Positions 1 to 6,471 of a stretch of 12,136 nt of DNA are shown here, piece after piece; the first letter of the stretch is position 1, and each line of letters starts with the position of its first letter. The stretch is from DATNBT01 sp964579765 (GTDB lineage: Bacteria > Acidobacteriota > Vicinamibacteria > Vicinamibacterales > CAVVIG01). A program made the position numbers and the translations under genes. The notes under the pieces were generated by a model. It worked only from the letters and a program-made list of their open reading frames with translations, was not told the DNA's origin and made no database searches. The stretch spans positions 1 through 12,136 of the forward strand of contig CAZOIK010000253.1 of the NCBI GenBank assembly GCA_964579765.1, read 5' to 3'.

Positions 1-1
1 C

Positions 2-754
2 GTCCGCGACTGGCGAGCCGGCGATCGCGTCTGCGCGCTCGTCGCCGGCGGTGGCTACGCCGAATACTGCGTGGCACCCGCGCCACAGTGCCTGCCGGTG
101 CCCAGGGGCGTGGACTTCGTCCACGCCGCGGCGATGCCGGAGACGTTCTTCACTGTCTGGACCAACGTCTTCGAGCGCGGGCGGTTACAGCCCGGGGAGT
201 CGCTGCTGGTGCACGGCGGCACGAGCGGCATCGGCACGACGGCGATTCAGATCGCGCGCGCGCTCGGGTCGCGCGTCTTCGCGACGGCGGGGACGGCGGA
301 GAAGTGCGCCGCCTGCGAGAAACTCGGCGCCGAACGCGGCGTCAACTACAAGACGGACGACTTCGTCGCCGTCGTCAAGGATCTGACTGGCGGGAAGGGC
401 GTGGACGTCGTCCTCGACATGGTGGGCGGCGACTACTTCCCGCGCAACATGGACGCGCTCGCGATGGACGGACGGCTCGTCAGCATCGCCGTGCTCAACG
501 GCCCGAAGGCGACGATCAACATCCTGACGATGATGCAGAAGCGGTTGACGCTGACCGGCTCGACGCTGCGCGTGCGGCCGGTTGCGGAGAAGGGCGCGAT
601 TGCCGCCGCACTCAGGCAGCACGTGTGGCCGCTGCTCGAGGCGGGGAAGATCAGCCCGGTCATTCACGCGACGTTTCCGCTTGGCGAGGCCGCCGAGGCG
701 CACCGCGTCATGGAGTCGGGCGCGCACATCGGGAAGCTGGTCCTGGTCCTGTAG
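2..754 (+). CDS. NAD(P)H:quinone oxidoreductase, MDR superfamily (3' part)
   Basis: The reading frame is open from base 2, so the N-terminus lies outside the window; 250 residues are visible. The start of the fragment (GDRVCALVAGGGYAEYCV) is the end of the GroES-like domain of medium-chain dehydrogenases. A nucleotide-binding domain follows, with VHGGTSGIG at about fragment residues 70-78, then AIQIARALG and a GTAEKCAACEKLGAERGVNY stretch typical of the quinone oxidoreductase/PIG3 branch. That branch lacks zinc and uses NADPH to reduce quinones or enones. The C-terminal end (EAAEAHRVMESGAHIGKLVL) is also typical, so the 3' end is complete. The TAG stop lies inside a dispersed palindromic repeat (750-773). 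Cytoplasmic. The exact substrate cannot be read from the sequence. Confidence 0.9.
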   Translation, partial: VRDWRAGDRVCALVAGGGYAEYCVAPAPQCLPVPRGVDFVHAAAMPETFFTVWTNVFERGRLQPGESLLVHGGTSGIGTTAIQIARALGSRVFATAGTAEKCAACEKLGAERGVNYKTDDFVAVVKDLTGGKGVDVVLDMVGGDYFPRNMDALAMDGRLVSIAVLNGPKATINILTMMQKRLTLTGSTLRVRPVAEKGAIAAALRQHVWPLLEAGKISPVIHATFPLGEAAEAHRVMESGAHIGKLVLVL

Positions 755-773
755 TGCAGGCCTTCAGGCCTGC
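750..773 (+). repeat. Palindromic dispersed repeat, copy 1
   Basis: This is a 24-nt element made of TGTAGT followed by the perfect hairpin GCAGGCCT-TC-AGGCCTGC (arms of 8 bp, centre TC). The same 24 bases recur at 5622-5645 (inverted) and 9386-9409. This copy overlaps the 3' end of the quinone oxidoreductase gene, and its TAG (752-754) is that gene's stop codon. The hairpin sits between that gene and the aldo/keto reductase gene and could attenuate transcription or protect an mRNA 3' end, but no T-tract follows it. Confidence 0.9.
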
Positions 774-779
774 TAAGAT
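774..779 (+). promoter_or_regulatory. Possible -10 box before the aldo/keto reductase gene
   Basis: TAAGAT directly follows repeat copy 1 and lies 11 nt before the ATG at 791. It matches the TAnnnT pattern of a -10 box and would give a leader of only about 5 nt. No recognisable -35 box is present; the 17 bases upstream are the repeat's palindrome. Weak call. Confidence 0.3.
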
Positions 780-790
780 CTCACGCACCC

Positions 791-1771
791 ATGCAATACG
801 TTCGACTCGGATCGTCCGGCCTGAAGGTCTCGCGCATCTGCCTCGGCATGATGACGTACGGATCGCCCGAGTGGCATCCGTGGACGCTCGACGAAGCCGC
901 GGCGCGTCCGTTCGTGCAGCGCGCCGTCGAGCGCGGCGTCACCTTCTTCGACACGGCCGACATGTACGCACGCGGCGTGAGCGAGGAAGTCACCGGCCGG
1001 CTGCTGAAGGAGTTCGCGAGACGCGATCAGGTGGTCGTCGCGACGAAGGTCTGTCTGCCGATGGGCGACGGGCCCAACGACAGGGGGCTCTCGCGCAAGC
1101 ACCTGCTCGACGGCATCGACGCGTCGCTGCGCAGGCTCGGCATGGACTACGTCGATCTCTACCAGATCCATCGTTTCGACTACGAGACGCCGATCGAAGA
1201 GACCATGCGCACCCTCGACGACATCGTCCGCTCGGGCAAGGCGCGGTACATCGGCGCGTCGGCGATGTACGCCTGGCAGTTCATGAAGATGCTCGCGGTC
1301 GCCGAGCGGAACGGCTGGACGAAGTTCGTGTCGATGCAGAACCACCTCAACCTCATCTACCGCGAGGAAGAACGCGAAATGCTGCCGCTCTGCCGCACCG
1401 AAGGCATCGGCGTCATCCCGTACAGCCCGATGGCGCGAGGGTTCCTGGCGGGCGATCGAAAGAAGCAGGGCGGCGGCGACACGACGCGCGCGAAGAGCGA
1501 CACGCTGGCCGCGCGCTTCTATTTCGCCGACACGGATTTCGCGATCGCCGATCGCGTCGGCGACGTGGCCGCGCGGCACGGCGTCAGCCGCATGCAGGTG
1601 GCGCTCGCCTGGGTGCTGTCGCGGCCGGGCGTCACGGCCCCGATCGTCGGCGCCTCGAAGCTCGCGCATCTCGACGACGCGATCGACGCGCTCGACGTGA
1701 CGCTGACGCCCGAGGACTGCACGTTCCTCGAAGAGCTCTATCAGCCGCACCGCGTCGTGGGGCCCCTGTAG
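791..1771 (+). CDS. yajO: Aldo/keto reductase, YajO-like
   Basis: A 326-residue TIM-barrel NADPH-dependent oxidoreductase of full family length. The catalytic tetrad is visible: D54 and Y59 in FFDTADMYA, K86 in VVATKV and H127 in YQIHRFD. Long segments resemble E. coli YajO from memory: LRRLGMDYVDLYQIHRFDY, GKARYIGASAMYAWQF, NLIYREEEREMLPLC and the C-terminal PHRVVGPL. YajO has been linked to 1-deoxyxylulose 5-phosphate/thiamine metabolism, but members of this branch reduce many aldehydes, so the substrate here is open. The ATG start gives the canonical family N-terminus (MQYVRLGSSGLKVSRICLG). The TAG stop is 1 nt before the start of the transporter gene, so co-transcription is likely. Cytoplasmic. 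Confidence 0.93.
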   Translation: MQYVRLGSSGLKVSRICLGMMTYGSPEWHPWTLDEAAARPFVQRAVERGVTFFDTADMYARGVSEEVTGRLLKEFARRDQVVVATKVCLPMGDGPNDRGLSRKHLLDGIDASLRRLGMDYVDLYQIHRFDYETPIEETMRTLDDIVRSGKARYIGASAMYAWQFMKMLAVAERNGWTKFVSMQNHLNLIYREEEREMLPLCRTEGIGVIPYSPMARGFLAGDRKKQGGGDTTRAKSDTLAARFYFADTDFAIADRVGDVAARHGVSRMQVALAWVLSRPGVTAPIVGASKLAHLDDAIDALDVTLTPEDCTFLEELYQPHRVVGPL

Positions 1772-1772
1772 A

Positions 1773-3056
1773 TTGTTCGCGCGCGAAGATTTCGTCTCGC
1801 TCACCCACCGCAACTTCCGGCTGATCTGGCTCGGGCTGCTGGCGTCGATCACCGGGTCGATGATGCAGAACGCGGCGCTGCTGTGGCACGTGTCGCTGCT
1901 CGTCGAGCCCGACAAGAAGGCGCTGGCCCTCGGCATCGTCGGGCTCGTGCGGTTCGTGCCGATTGTCGTGCTCTCGATGGTCAGCGGCGTCGTCGCCGAC
2001 GCGTGGAACCGGAAATATCTGATGCTGCTGACGCAGACGAGCGCGGCGGTGGTGTCGCTGGTGCTCGCGCTGCTGACGTTTCGCGGTCTCACCGTCGTCT
2101 GGCCGTTCTACGTCCTGGCGACGCTCGGCGCGGCGGTCGGCACGTTCGACATGCCCGCGCGCCAGGCGCTGGTGCCGACGCTCGTGCCGCGTGAGCACCT
2201 GCCGAACGCGATCAGCATGAACGCGATCATGTTTCAGGCGGCGTCGGTCGTCGGGCCGTCGCTCGCCGGCATCGTGATTGCCTCGGCCGGCGTCGGGTGG
2301 GCGTACCTGGCGAACGCGCTCTCGTTCGGGTGCGTCATCGTGGCGCTGGTGATGATGCGCGGCGTGAGCGGCAAGCCCGAACGCGCGCACCACGATCCGG
2401 CCGAGGACGTGTCGTGGCGCGCGGCACGCGAAGGCTGGAAGTTCGTGTTCGAGTCGCCGCTCATCCGATCGACGATGCTCCTGGACTTCTTCGCGACGTT
2501 CTTTTCGTCGGCGTCCGCGCTGCTGCCGATCTTCGCGCAGGACGTGCTCCACGTCGGCGCCCGCGGCTACGGCTGGCTGTACGCCGCGCCAGCCGTCGGC
2601 GCCGTGATGATGAGCGTCGTCATGATTCCGATGACGACGCGCATCGAGCGGCGCGGGCCGGTGCTGTTGTGGGCGGTCGCCGGTTACGGGCTCGCGACGG
2701 CCGTGTTCGGGATCTCGACGTGGTTCTGGCTGACCTTCTGCTGCCTCGCCATGACCGGCGCGATGGACACAATCAGCATCATCATCCGCAACATCGTGCG
2801 CCAGCTCGAAACGCCCGACCGGCTGCGCGGGCGGATGATCGGCGTCAACATGGTGTTCTTTCAGGGCGGGCCGCAGCTTGGCGAGCTCGAAGCGGGTTCC
2901 GTCGCCGCCTGGCTGGGTCCCGTGTTCTCGGTCGTCAGCGGCGGTGTCGGCTGCCTGATCGCGACCGCGTGGGTCGCGACGTCCACGCCGGCGCTGCGCC
3001 ACTATCGGCGCGAGGCGCCGCACGTGACCGAGGTGGCCGCGCGGACGCGGGCGTGA
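1773..3056 (+). CDS. MFS transporter, MFS_3 (EntS-like) type
   Basis: A 427-residue integral membrane protein with many hydrophobic segments in the usual MFS layout. The N-terminus (NFRLIWLGLLASITGSMMQ) and the segment FDMPARQALVPTLVP with NAISMNAIMFQ at about residues 125-155 are hallmarks of the MFS_3 family, which includes the enterobactin exporter EntS. A motif-A-like loop (GVVADAWNRK) lies at about 72-81, after TM2. The start is a TTG 1 nt after the reductase stop; the next in-frame ATG (1859) would cut off most of TM1, so TTG is preferred. It overlaps the next gene by 4 nt (GTGA). It is probably a proton-driven exporter in the inner membrane, but the cargo is unknown. The link with a reductase could mean detoxification, which is only inference. 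Confidence 0.9.
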   Translation: MFAREDFVSLTHRNFRLIWLGLLASITGSMMQNAALLWHVSLLVEPDKKALALGIVGLVRFVPIVVLSMVSGVVADAWNRKYLMLLTQTSAAVVSLVLALLTFRGLTVVWPFYVLATLGAAVGTFDMPARQALVPTLVPREHLPNAISMNAIMFQAASVVGPSLAGIVIASAGVGWAYLANALSFGCVIVALVMMRGVSGKPERAHHDPAEDVSWRAAREGWKFVFESPLIRSTMLLDFFATFFSSASALLPIFAQDVLHVGARGYGWLYAAPAVGAVMMSVVMIPMTTRIERRGPVLLWAVAGYGLATAVFGISTWFWLTFCCLAMTGAMDTISIIIRNIVRQLETPDRLRGRMIGVNMVFFQGGPQLGELEAGSVAAWLGPVFSVVSGGVGCLIATAWVATSTPALRHYRREAPHVTEVAARTRA

Positions 3057-3751
3057 CCCCCACGGTCCCGCTGAACCGCGCGCTGTCGAAGCTCGGCGTG
3101 CTGTCCCGTGCGCAGGCGACGGACGCGATCCTCGCGGGGCGCGTCCGCGTGAACGGCCTCGTCGTCCGGACGCCGACACTCGCGGTGATCCCGGAGCGCG
3201 CGCGGATTGACGTGGACGGACGGCCGGCCCGCAAGACCGCATGGCGCACGATCCTTTTCCATAAGCCGCGCGGCGTGGTGACGACGCGCACGGATCCGGC
3301 CGGCCGGCCGACCGTGTACGACGTCCTCGGTGACGCCGGACGCGGACTGGTGGCCGTGGGCCGGCTCGATCTGGCGACGAGCGGTCTCCTGCTGCTGACG
3401 TCGGACACGCCGCTCGCCAACTGGCTGACCGATCCGGCCAACGAGGTCCCGCGGCTGTACCTCGTGACCGTCCGTGGACGGCTGACAGCCGAGTCCGTCG
3501 CGTCTCTTCCAGGACACACGACGGTCAGGAAAGCCTCCGGGCGCGAGTCGCACCTTATCGTCGAGCTGCGTGAAGGGAAGAACCGGCAGGTAAGGCGCAT
3601 GTTCGCCGGCATCGGTCACCCGGTGACGGCGTTGAAGCGCGTGCGCTTCGGCGCGCTCGAACTCGGCGGGCTTGCGCCGGGCCAGTACAGAGAAATTCTG
3701 CACAAAGAAATCTCTACGGCATTTCCAGGAGCGCCGCGCCGCGAAGTATGA
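3053..3751 (+). CDS. rRNA pseudouridine synthase, RsuA/RluB/RluE type
   Basis: A 232-residue enzyme that isomerises a uridine in rRNA to pseudouridine. An N-terminal S4 RNA-binding domain (about 5-58, LNRALSKLGVLSRAQATDAI...GRVRVNG) is followed by the catalytic domain. The active-site motif GRLDLATSGLLLLTSD places the catalytic Asp at residue 106, and the family C-terminal motif EGKNRQVRRMF lies at 174-184. The GTG start at 3053 overlaps the transporter stop (GTGA), keeps the S4 domain whole and adds almost nothing else. The gene ends in an ATGA overlap with the peptidase gene. Compared with my memory of E. coli RsuA, the stretch after RLTAESVASLPG (about 144-155) lacks roughly ten residues of a beta-hairpin. 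The rRNA target (16S or 23S) cannot be told. Confidence 0.92.
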   Translation: MTPTVPLNRALSKLGVLSRAQATDAILAGRVRVNGLVVRTPTLAVIPERARIDVDGRPARKTAWRTILFHKPRGVVTTRTDPAGRPTVYDVLGDAGRGLVAVGRLDLATSGLLLLTSDTPLANWLTDPANEVPRLYLVTVRGRLTAESVASLPGHTTVRKASGRESHLIVELREGKNRQVRRMFAGIGHPVTALKRVRFGALELGGLAPGQYREILHKEISTAFPGAPRREV

Positions 3752-5613
3752 TCCGACGGATGGACACGTCCTTTCCCGCTGTGGAGAACGCCGCTCCGGC
3801 GGCGCCCACTCAGCGCACGCGCGATCAGATCGACGATCGCTTCAAGTGGAACCTCTCGCACATCTTTTCTGACTGGGACGCGTGGCAACGCGGCTACGAC
3901 GAGCTCGACCGGGCCATCACGCAGTATGCGGCGCTCCAGGGCACGCTCAAGGGCGGCCCCGAGAAGCTGCTCGCGGCGCTCGCGCTCGCCGACGCGATTG
4001 GCCAGCTCGAGTACAAGGTCTGGTACTTTCCGTCGCTGAAGTACGACGAAGACCAGCGCGACAACGCCATCAACGCGCGGCGGCAGCAGGTGCAGATTCT
4101 CGCGGCCAAGGGCAGTCAGGCGATGGCGTGGTTCAATCCGGAGCTGCTCGCCATTCCGCTCGAGACCGTCCGGCGATGGATGGACGCGGATCCGAAGCTC
4201 GCCGTGTACCGGTTCGCGATCGAGGAGCTCTATCGCCAGCAGGAGCACGTCCTCGACGACAAGGGCGAGCATCTGCTGTCCCTGTCGAGCCAGCTCTCGT
4301 CCACGCCGAACGACATCTACGCCGCGCTGTCCACGGCCGACGTGAAGTATCCGACCATCCGCCTTGCGTCGGGCCAGGACGTCATCGTCACCTACGGCCA
4401 GTACCGCGCGATTCTCGCGACGAATCGCAACCAGGCTGACCGCGCCCGCGCGTTCACGGCGCTGCACGGGCTGTACGCGGACGACGTCAACACGTATGCG
4501 TCGATCTACAACGCCGTCATGCAGCGCGAATGGTTCCACGCGCAGGCGCGCGGCTATGCCTCGACGCTCGACGCCGCGCTCCACGGCAACAACATCCCGC
4601 CGGCCGTGGTGACCAACCTCATCGAGACGACCAAGGCCGGTACCGAGCCGCTGCGCCGCTACCATCGGCTGCGGAAGCGCGTGCTCGGCCTCGACACCTA
4701 TCACGTCTACGACACGACGATTCCGCTCGTCGAGTTCGACCGCAAGTACTCGTACGAAGACGCGCTGGCGTGGCTCCCGGCCTCGTTCGAGGTGCTGGGC
4801 GCGGAGTACGCGCGTCTGCTCAAGGACGCGCTCTCGGGCGGGTGGATCGACGTGTACGAGAACCCCGGCAAGCGGTCGGGCGCGTATTCGGCGCCCGTGT
4901 ACGGCGTCCATCCGTACATGCTGCTGAACCACAACGACACGCTGGACGCGGCATTCACGCTGGCTCATGAGATGGGCCACTCGATGCACACGCAGCTCTC
5001 GCACGCGCACCAGCCGTTCGTCTATGCGGGCTACACGATCTTCGTGGCGGAAGTGCCGTCCACGCTGGCCGAAGCGCTGTTCCTGCAGTACATGCTGTCG
5101 CGCGCGACCGACGAACGCGAGCGCAGCGTCCTCCTGCAGCACGCGATCGACGGCATCGTCGGCACGTTCTATACGCAGGTGATGTTCGCGGACTACGAGC
5201 TGCAGGCGCACAGGCTCGTGGAGCAGGGCAAGCCGGTCACGGCCGAGACGCTCGCCGAGATCTACTTCGGCCTGCTCAAGGCCTATCACGGCGACGCGTA
5301 CGACTACGACGACCTTGCGCGCGTCACGTGGGCGCGCATCCCGCACTTCTACAGCACGCCGTACTACGTCTACCAGTACGCGACCTGCTTCGCGTCGAGC
5401 GCGCAGCTCATGAAGCAGCTCACGACCGGCAGCGCGGCGGCGCGACAGGCGGCGATCGATCGGTATCTGACGCTGCTCAAGTCGGGAGGCAGCGATCATC
5501 CGATGACGCTGCTGCAGCGCGCGGGCGTGGACCTGAGCAAGCCGGAAACCGTCCGCGCCGTCGTCGATCAGTTCGACGAGCTCGTCACACAGCTGGAAAA
5601 AGAGATCGCGTAG
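3748..5613 (+). CDS. pepF: Oligoendopeptidase F, peptidase family M3
   Basis: A 621-residue zinc metallopeptidase of normal PepF length. The metal site is HEMGH (H407, E408, H411), with the third ligand E435 in FVAEVPSTLAEALF, 28 residues after the first His as in family M3. YGVHPYMLLNHNDTLDAAFTLAHE upstream of the site and the C-terminal RIPHFYSTPYYVYQYATCF are typical of PepF. No signal peptide is seen, so the enzyme is cytoplasmic, where PepF degrades short peptides. ATG 3748 overlaps the previous stop (ATGA), which argues for translational coupling; ATG 3760 is a possible alternative. It is the last gene of the rightward block: 9 nt after its TAG comes a palindromic repeat, then the convergent yccU gene. 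Confidence 0.95.
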   Translation: MIRRMDTSFPAVENAAPAAPTQRTRDQIDDRFKWNLSHIFSDWDAWQRGYDELDRAITQYAALQGTLKGGPEKLLAALALADAIGQLEYKVWYFPSLKYDEDQRDNAINARRQQVQILAAKGSQAMAWFNPELLAIPLETVRRWMDADPKLAVYRFAIEELYRQQEHVLDDKGEHLLSLSSQLSSTPNDIYAALSTADVKYPTIRLASGQDVIVTYGQYRAILATNRNQADRARAFTALHGLYADDVNTYASIYNAVMQREWFHAQARGYASTLDAALHGNNIPPAVVTNLIETTKAGTEPLRRYHRLRKRVLGLDTYHVYDTTIPLVEFDRKYSYEDALAWLPASFEVLGAEYARLLKDALSGGWIDVYENPGKRSGAYSAPVYGVHPYMLLNHNDTLDAAFTLAHEMGHSMHTQLSHAHQPFVYAGYTIFVAEVPSTLAEALFLQYMLSRATDERERSVLLQHAIDGIVGTFYTQVMFADYELQAHRLVEQGKPVTAETLAEIYFGLLKAYHGDAYDYDDLARVTWARIPHFYSTPYYVYQYATCFASSAQLMKQLTTGSAAARQAAIDRYLTLLKSGGSDHPMTLLQRAGVDLSKPETVRAVVDQFDELVTQLEKEIA

Positions 5614-5621
5614 GGCCGCCG

Positions 5622-5645
5622 GCAGGCCTGAAGGCCTGCACTACA
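5622..5645 (-). repeat. Palindromic dispersed repeat, copy 2 (convergent junction)
   Basis: Exact inverted copy of the 24-nt element at 750-773; the 18-nt hairpin occupies 5622-5639. It lies in the 43-nt gap between the stops of pepF (5613) and yccU (5657), which face each other. A GC-rich hairpin here could act as a shared terminator or mRNA 3'-end stabiliser for both operons, although no U-rich tail is present on either strand. Confidence 0.9.
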
Positions 5646-5656
5646 TCACACGCCGC

Positions 5657-6088
5657 CTACATGACACGCCGCCGTACCTGTAAGACCGCGAGTTCGACGG
5701 CGATGCACGCGTCCATGACGACGATGAGCCCGCCCGCGGTGGCGCGCGAGGCCGCATCGTCGTTGACGACGCCCTGCTGCAGCCACAGCGCCTTCGCGTG
5801 TACCTTCACCGCGTCGTCGGCCACCGCCGGCGTGTACTCCGGCCGGCGGAAGACGTCTACGATGTCGATCGGCACCGGCACGTCGAGCAGCGACGCGTAC
5901 GCGCGCTGACCGAGGACCTCGCGTTCGTTCGGGTTCACGGGGATGACGTGATACCCGGCCTGCAGCAGCCGGCCCATCACGCCGTACGACGATCGCTCAG
6001 GGTTCGACGAGGCGCCGACGACGGCGATCGTCGAGGCGGACGTGAGCAGCGCCTTGATGTCGGTGGGGGAAGGGTTGCGGTGCGCCAC
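5657..6088 (-). CDS. yccU: CoA-binding protein, YccU family
   Basis: A 143-residue single-domain protein (CoA_binding_2, Rossmann-like) of the usual family length. IAVVGASSNPERSSYGVM forms the nucleotide-binding loop, followed by LLQAGYHVIPVNPNE, PIDIVDVFRRPEYTPAVADDAV, LWLQQGVVND and the C-terminal VVMDAC. The order and spacing match E. coli YccU, whose cellular role is not defined; the domain resembles the CoA-binding part of succinyl-CoA synthetases. The start is GTG at 6088, as no other start fits before the first strand. GAAGG touches the GTG directly, too close for a normal ribosome site. The stop of the upstream small gene (6098) is only 9 nt away, so the two may share a transcript. 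The C-terminal tail (QVRRRVM) is basic. Confidence 0.9.
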   Translation of the reverse strand: MAHRNPSPTDIKALLTSASTIAVVGASSNPERSSYGVMGRLLQAGYHVIPVNPNEREVLGQRAYASLLDVPVPIDIVDVFRRPEYTPAVADDAVKVHAKALWLQQGVVNDDAASRATAGGLIVVMDACIAVELAVLQVRRRVM

Positions 6089-6094
6089 CCTTCG

Positions 6095-6100
6095 ATTCTA
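6095..6100 (-). promoter_or_regulatory. Candidate leaderless -10 box for yccU
   Basis: On the minus strand TAGAAT is followed by six bases (CGAAGG) and then the GTG start, so a transcript starting about 7 nt after the box would begin at the start codon. The TAG of the box is also the stop codon of the preceding small gene. No good -35 box is visible. The same spacing recurs before the genes starting at 11133 and 11884. Confidence 0.4.
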
Positions 6101-6424
6101 TGACCCTTTGCGCCGATCGACGCCGGTGCGGCGATCGAGCCCGGAGCGCCGTTCGCCGCCAGCCATAGGACCGAGGTTGACGAGCCGGCGATCCGTGTGA
6201 CCGCGCCGATCGATGCGGCCGCGGCGTTCGCGAGTCGCGGCCATGATAGCGGCGGCGGCGTCCGCGGACACGGCGTCCTCGATGCGTGTCGCGTGGCGCG
6301 TCGGATCGAGGATGTCGAGCAGCCCTTCGTACACGCTCCGCGTACGGTAGTCGTCGGCGCCGGCTTCAATCAGCTCGCGCAGGTACGACGCCGCAGCCTC
6401 GATGCTCTGTCGCTGCCAGTCCAT
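6098..6424 (-). CDS. Small hypothetical protein with DRR repeats
   Basis: 108 residues, ATG start at 6424, TAG stop at 6098. I do not recognise a full family. The N-terminal half (1-64) is predicted helical and acidic (SIEAAASYLRELIEAGADDY, SVYEGLLDILD). The C-terminal part is rich in Arg-Asp-Gly and repeats a short motif: GRIDRRGHTDRR at 69-80 and GERRSGLDRRTGVDRRKG at 90-107. Such (G-x-D-R-R) repeats occur in linkers and tails of various bacterial, often signalling, proteins, but no function is established. It lies 47 nt after the amine oxidase stop and 9 nt before yccU on the same strand. GGAGG abuts the ATG with no spacer. The gene is hidden inside a longer same-frame open stretch that is antisense to nothing useful; its own start and its gene-free upstream gap support it as real. 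Confidence 0.65.
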   Translation of the reverse strand: MDWQRQSIEAAASYLRELIEAGADDYRTRSVYEGLLDILDPTRHATRIEDAVSADAAAAIMAATRERRGRIDRRGHTDRRLVNLGPMAGGERRSGLDRRTGVDRRKGS

Positions 6425-6432
6425 CCTCCGAC

Positions 6433-6438
6433 ACTGTA
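6433..6438 (-). promoter_or_regulatory. Candidate -10 box for the DRR-repeat gene
   Basis: TACAGT on the minus strand lies 8 nt before the ATG at 6424, inside the 47-nt gap after the amine oxidase gene. It would give a transcript with a leader of 0-2 nt. No convincing -35 box was found, so read-through from the upstream operon is equally possible. Confidence 0.35.
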
Positions 6439-6471
6439 ATGCAACGGCGGATCGTGTGTGCGGTTTTAGTC

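Noticed and set aside
750..773. Palindrome as an intrinsic terminator
   Set aside because: Stable hairpin but followed by TAAGATCTCACG rather than a T-tract, and another copy lies within a coding sequence, so termination is not its general role.
88..1824. Long plus-strand open frame (578 codons) across the oxidoreductase and reductase genes
   Set aside because: Its product is Arg-rich shadow sequence with no domain, in another frame of two clearly recognised genes.
1632..3242. Long minus-strand open frame (536 codons) antisense to the transporter
   Set aside because: Arg/His-rich shadow with no motif, opposite a recognised MFS gene.
3616..5499. Long minus-strand open frame (627 codons) antisense to pepF
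   Set aside because: Arg/Val/Glu-rich low-complexity translation produced by GC-rich codon bias opposite a well-supported peptidase gene.
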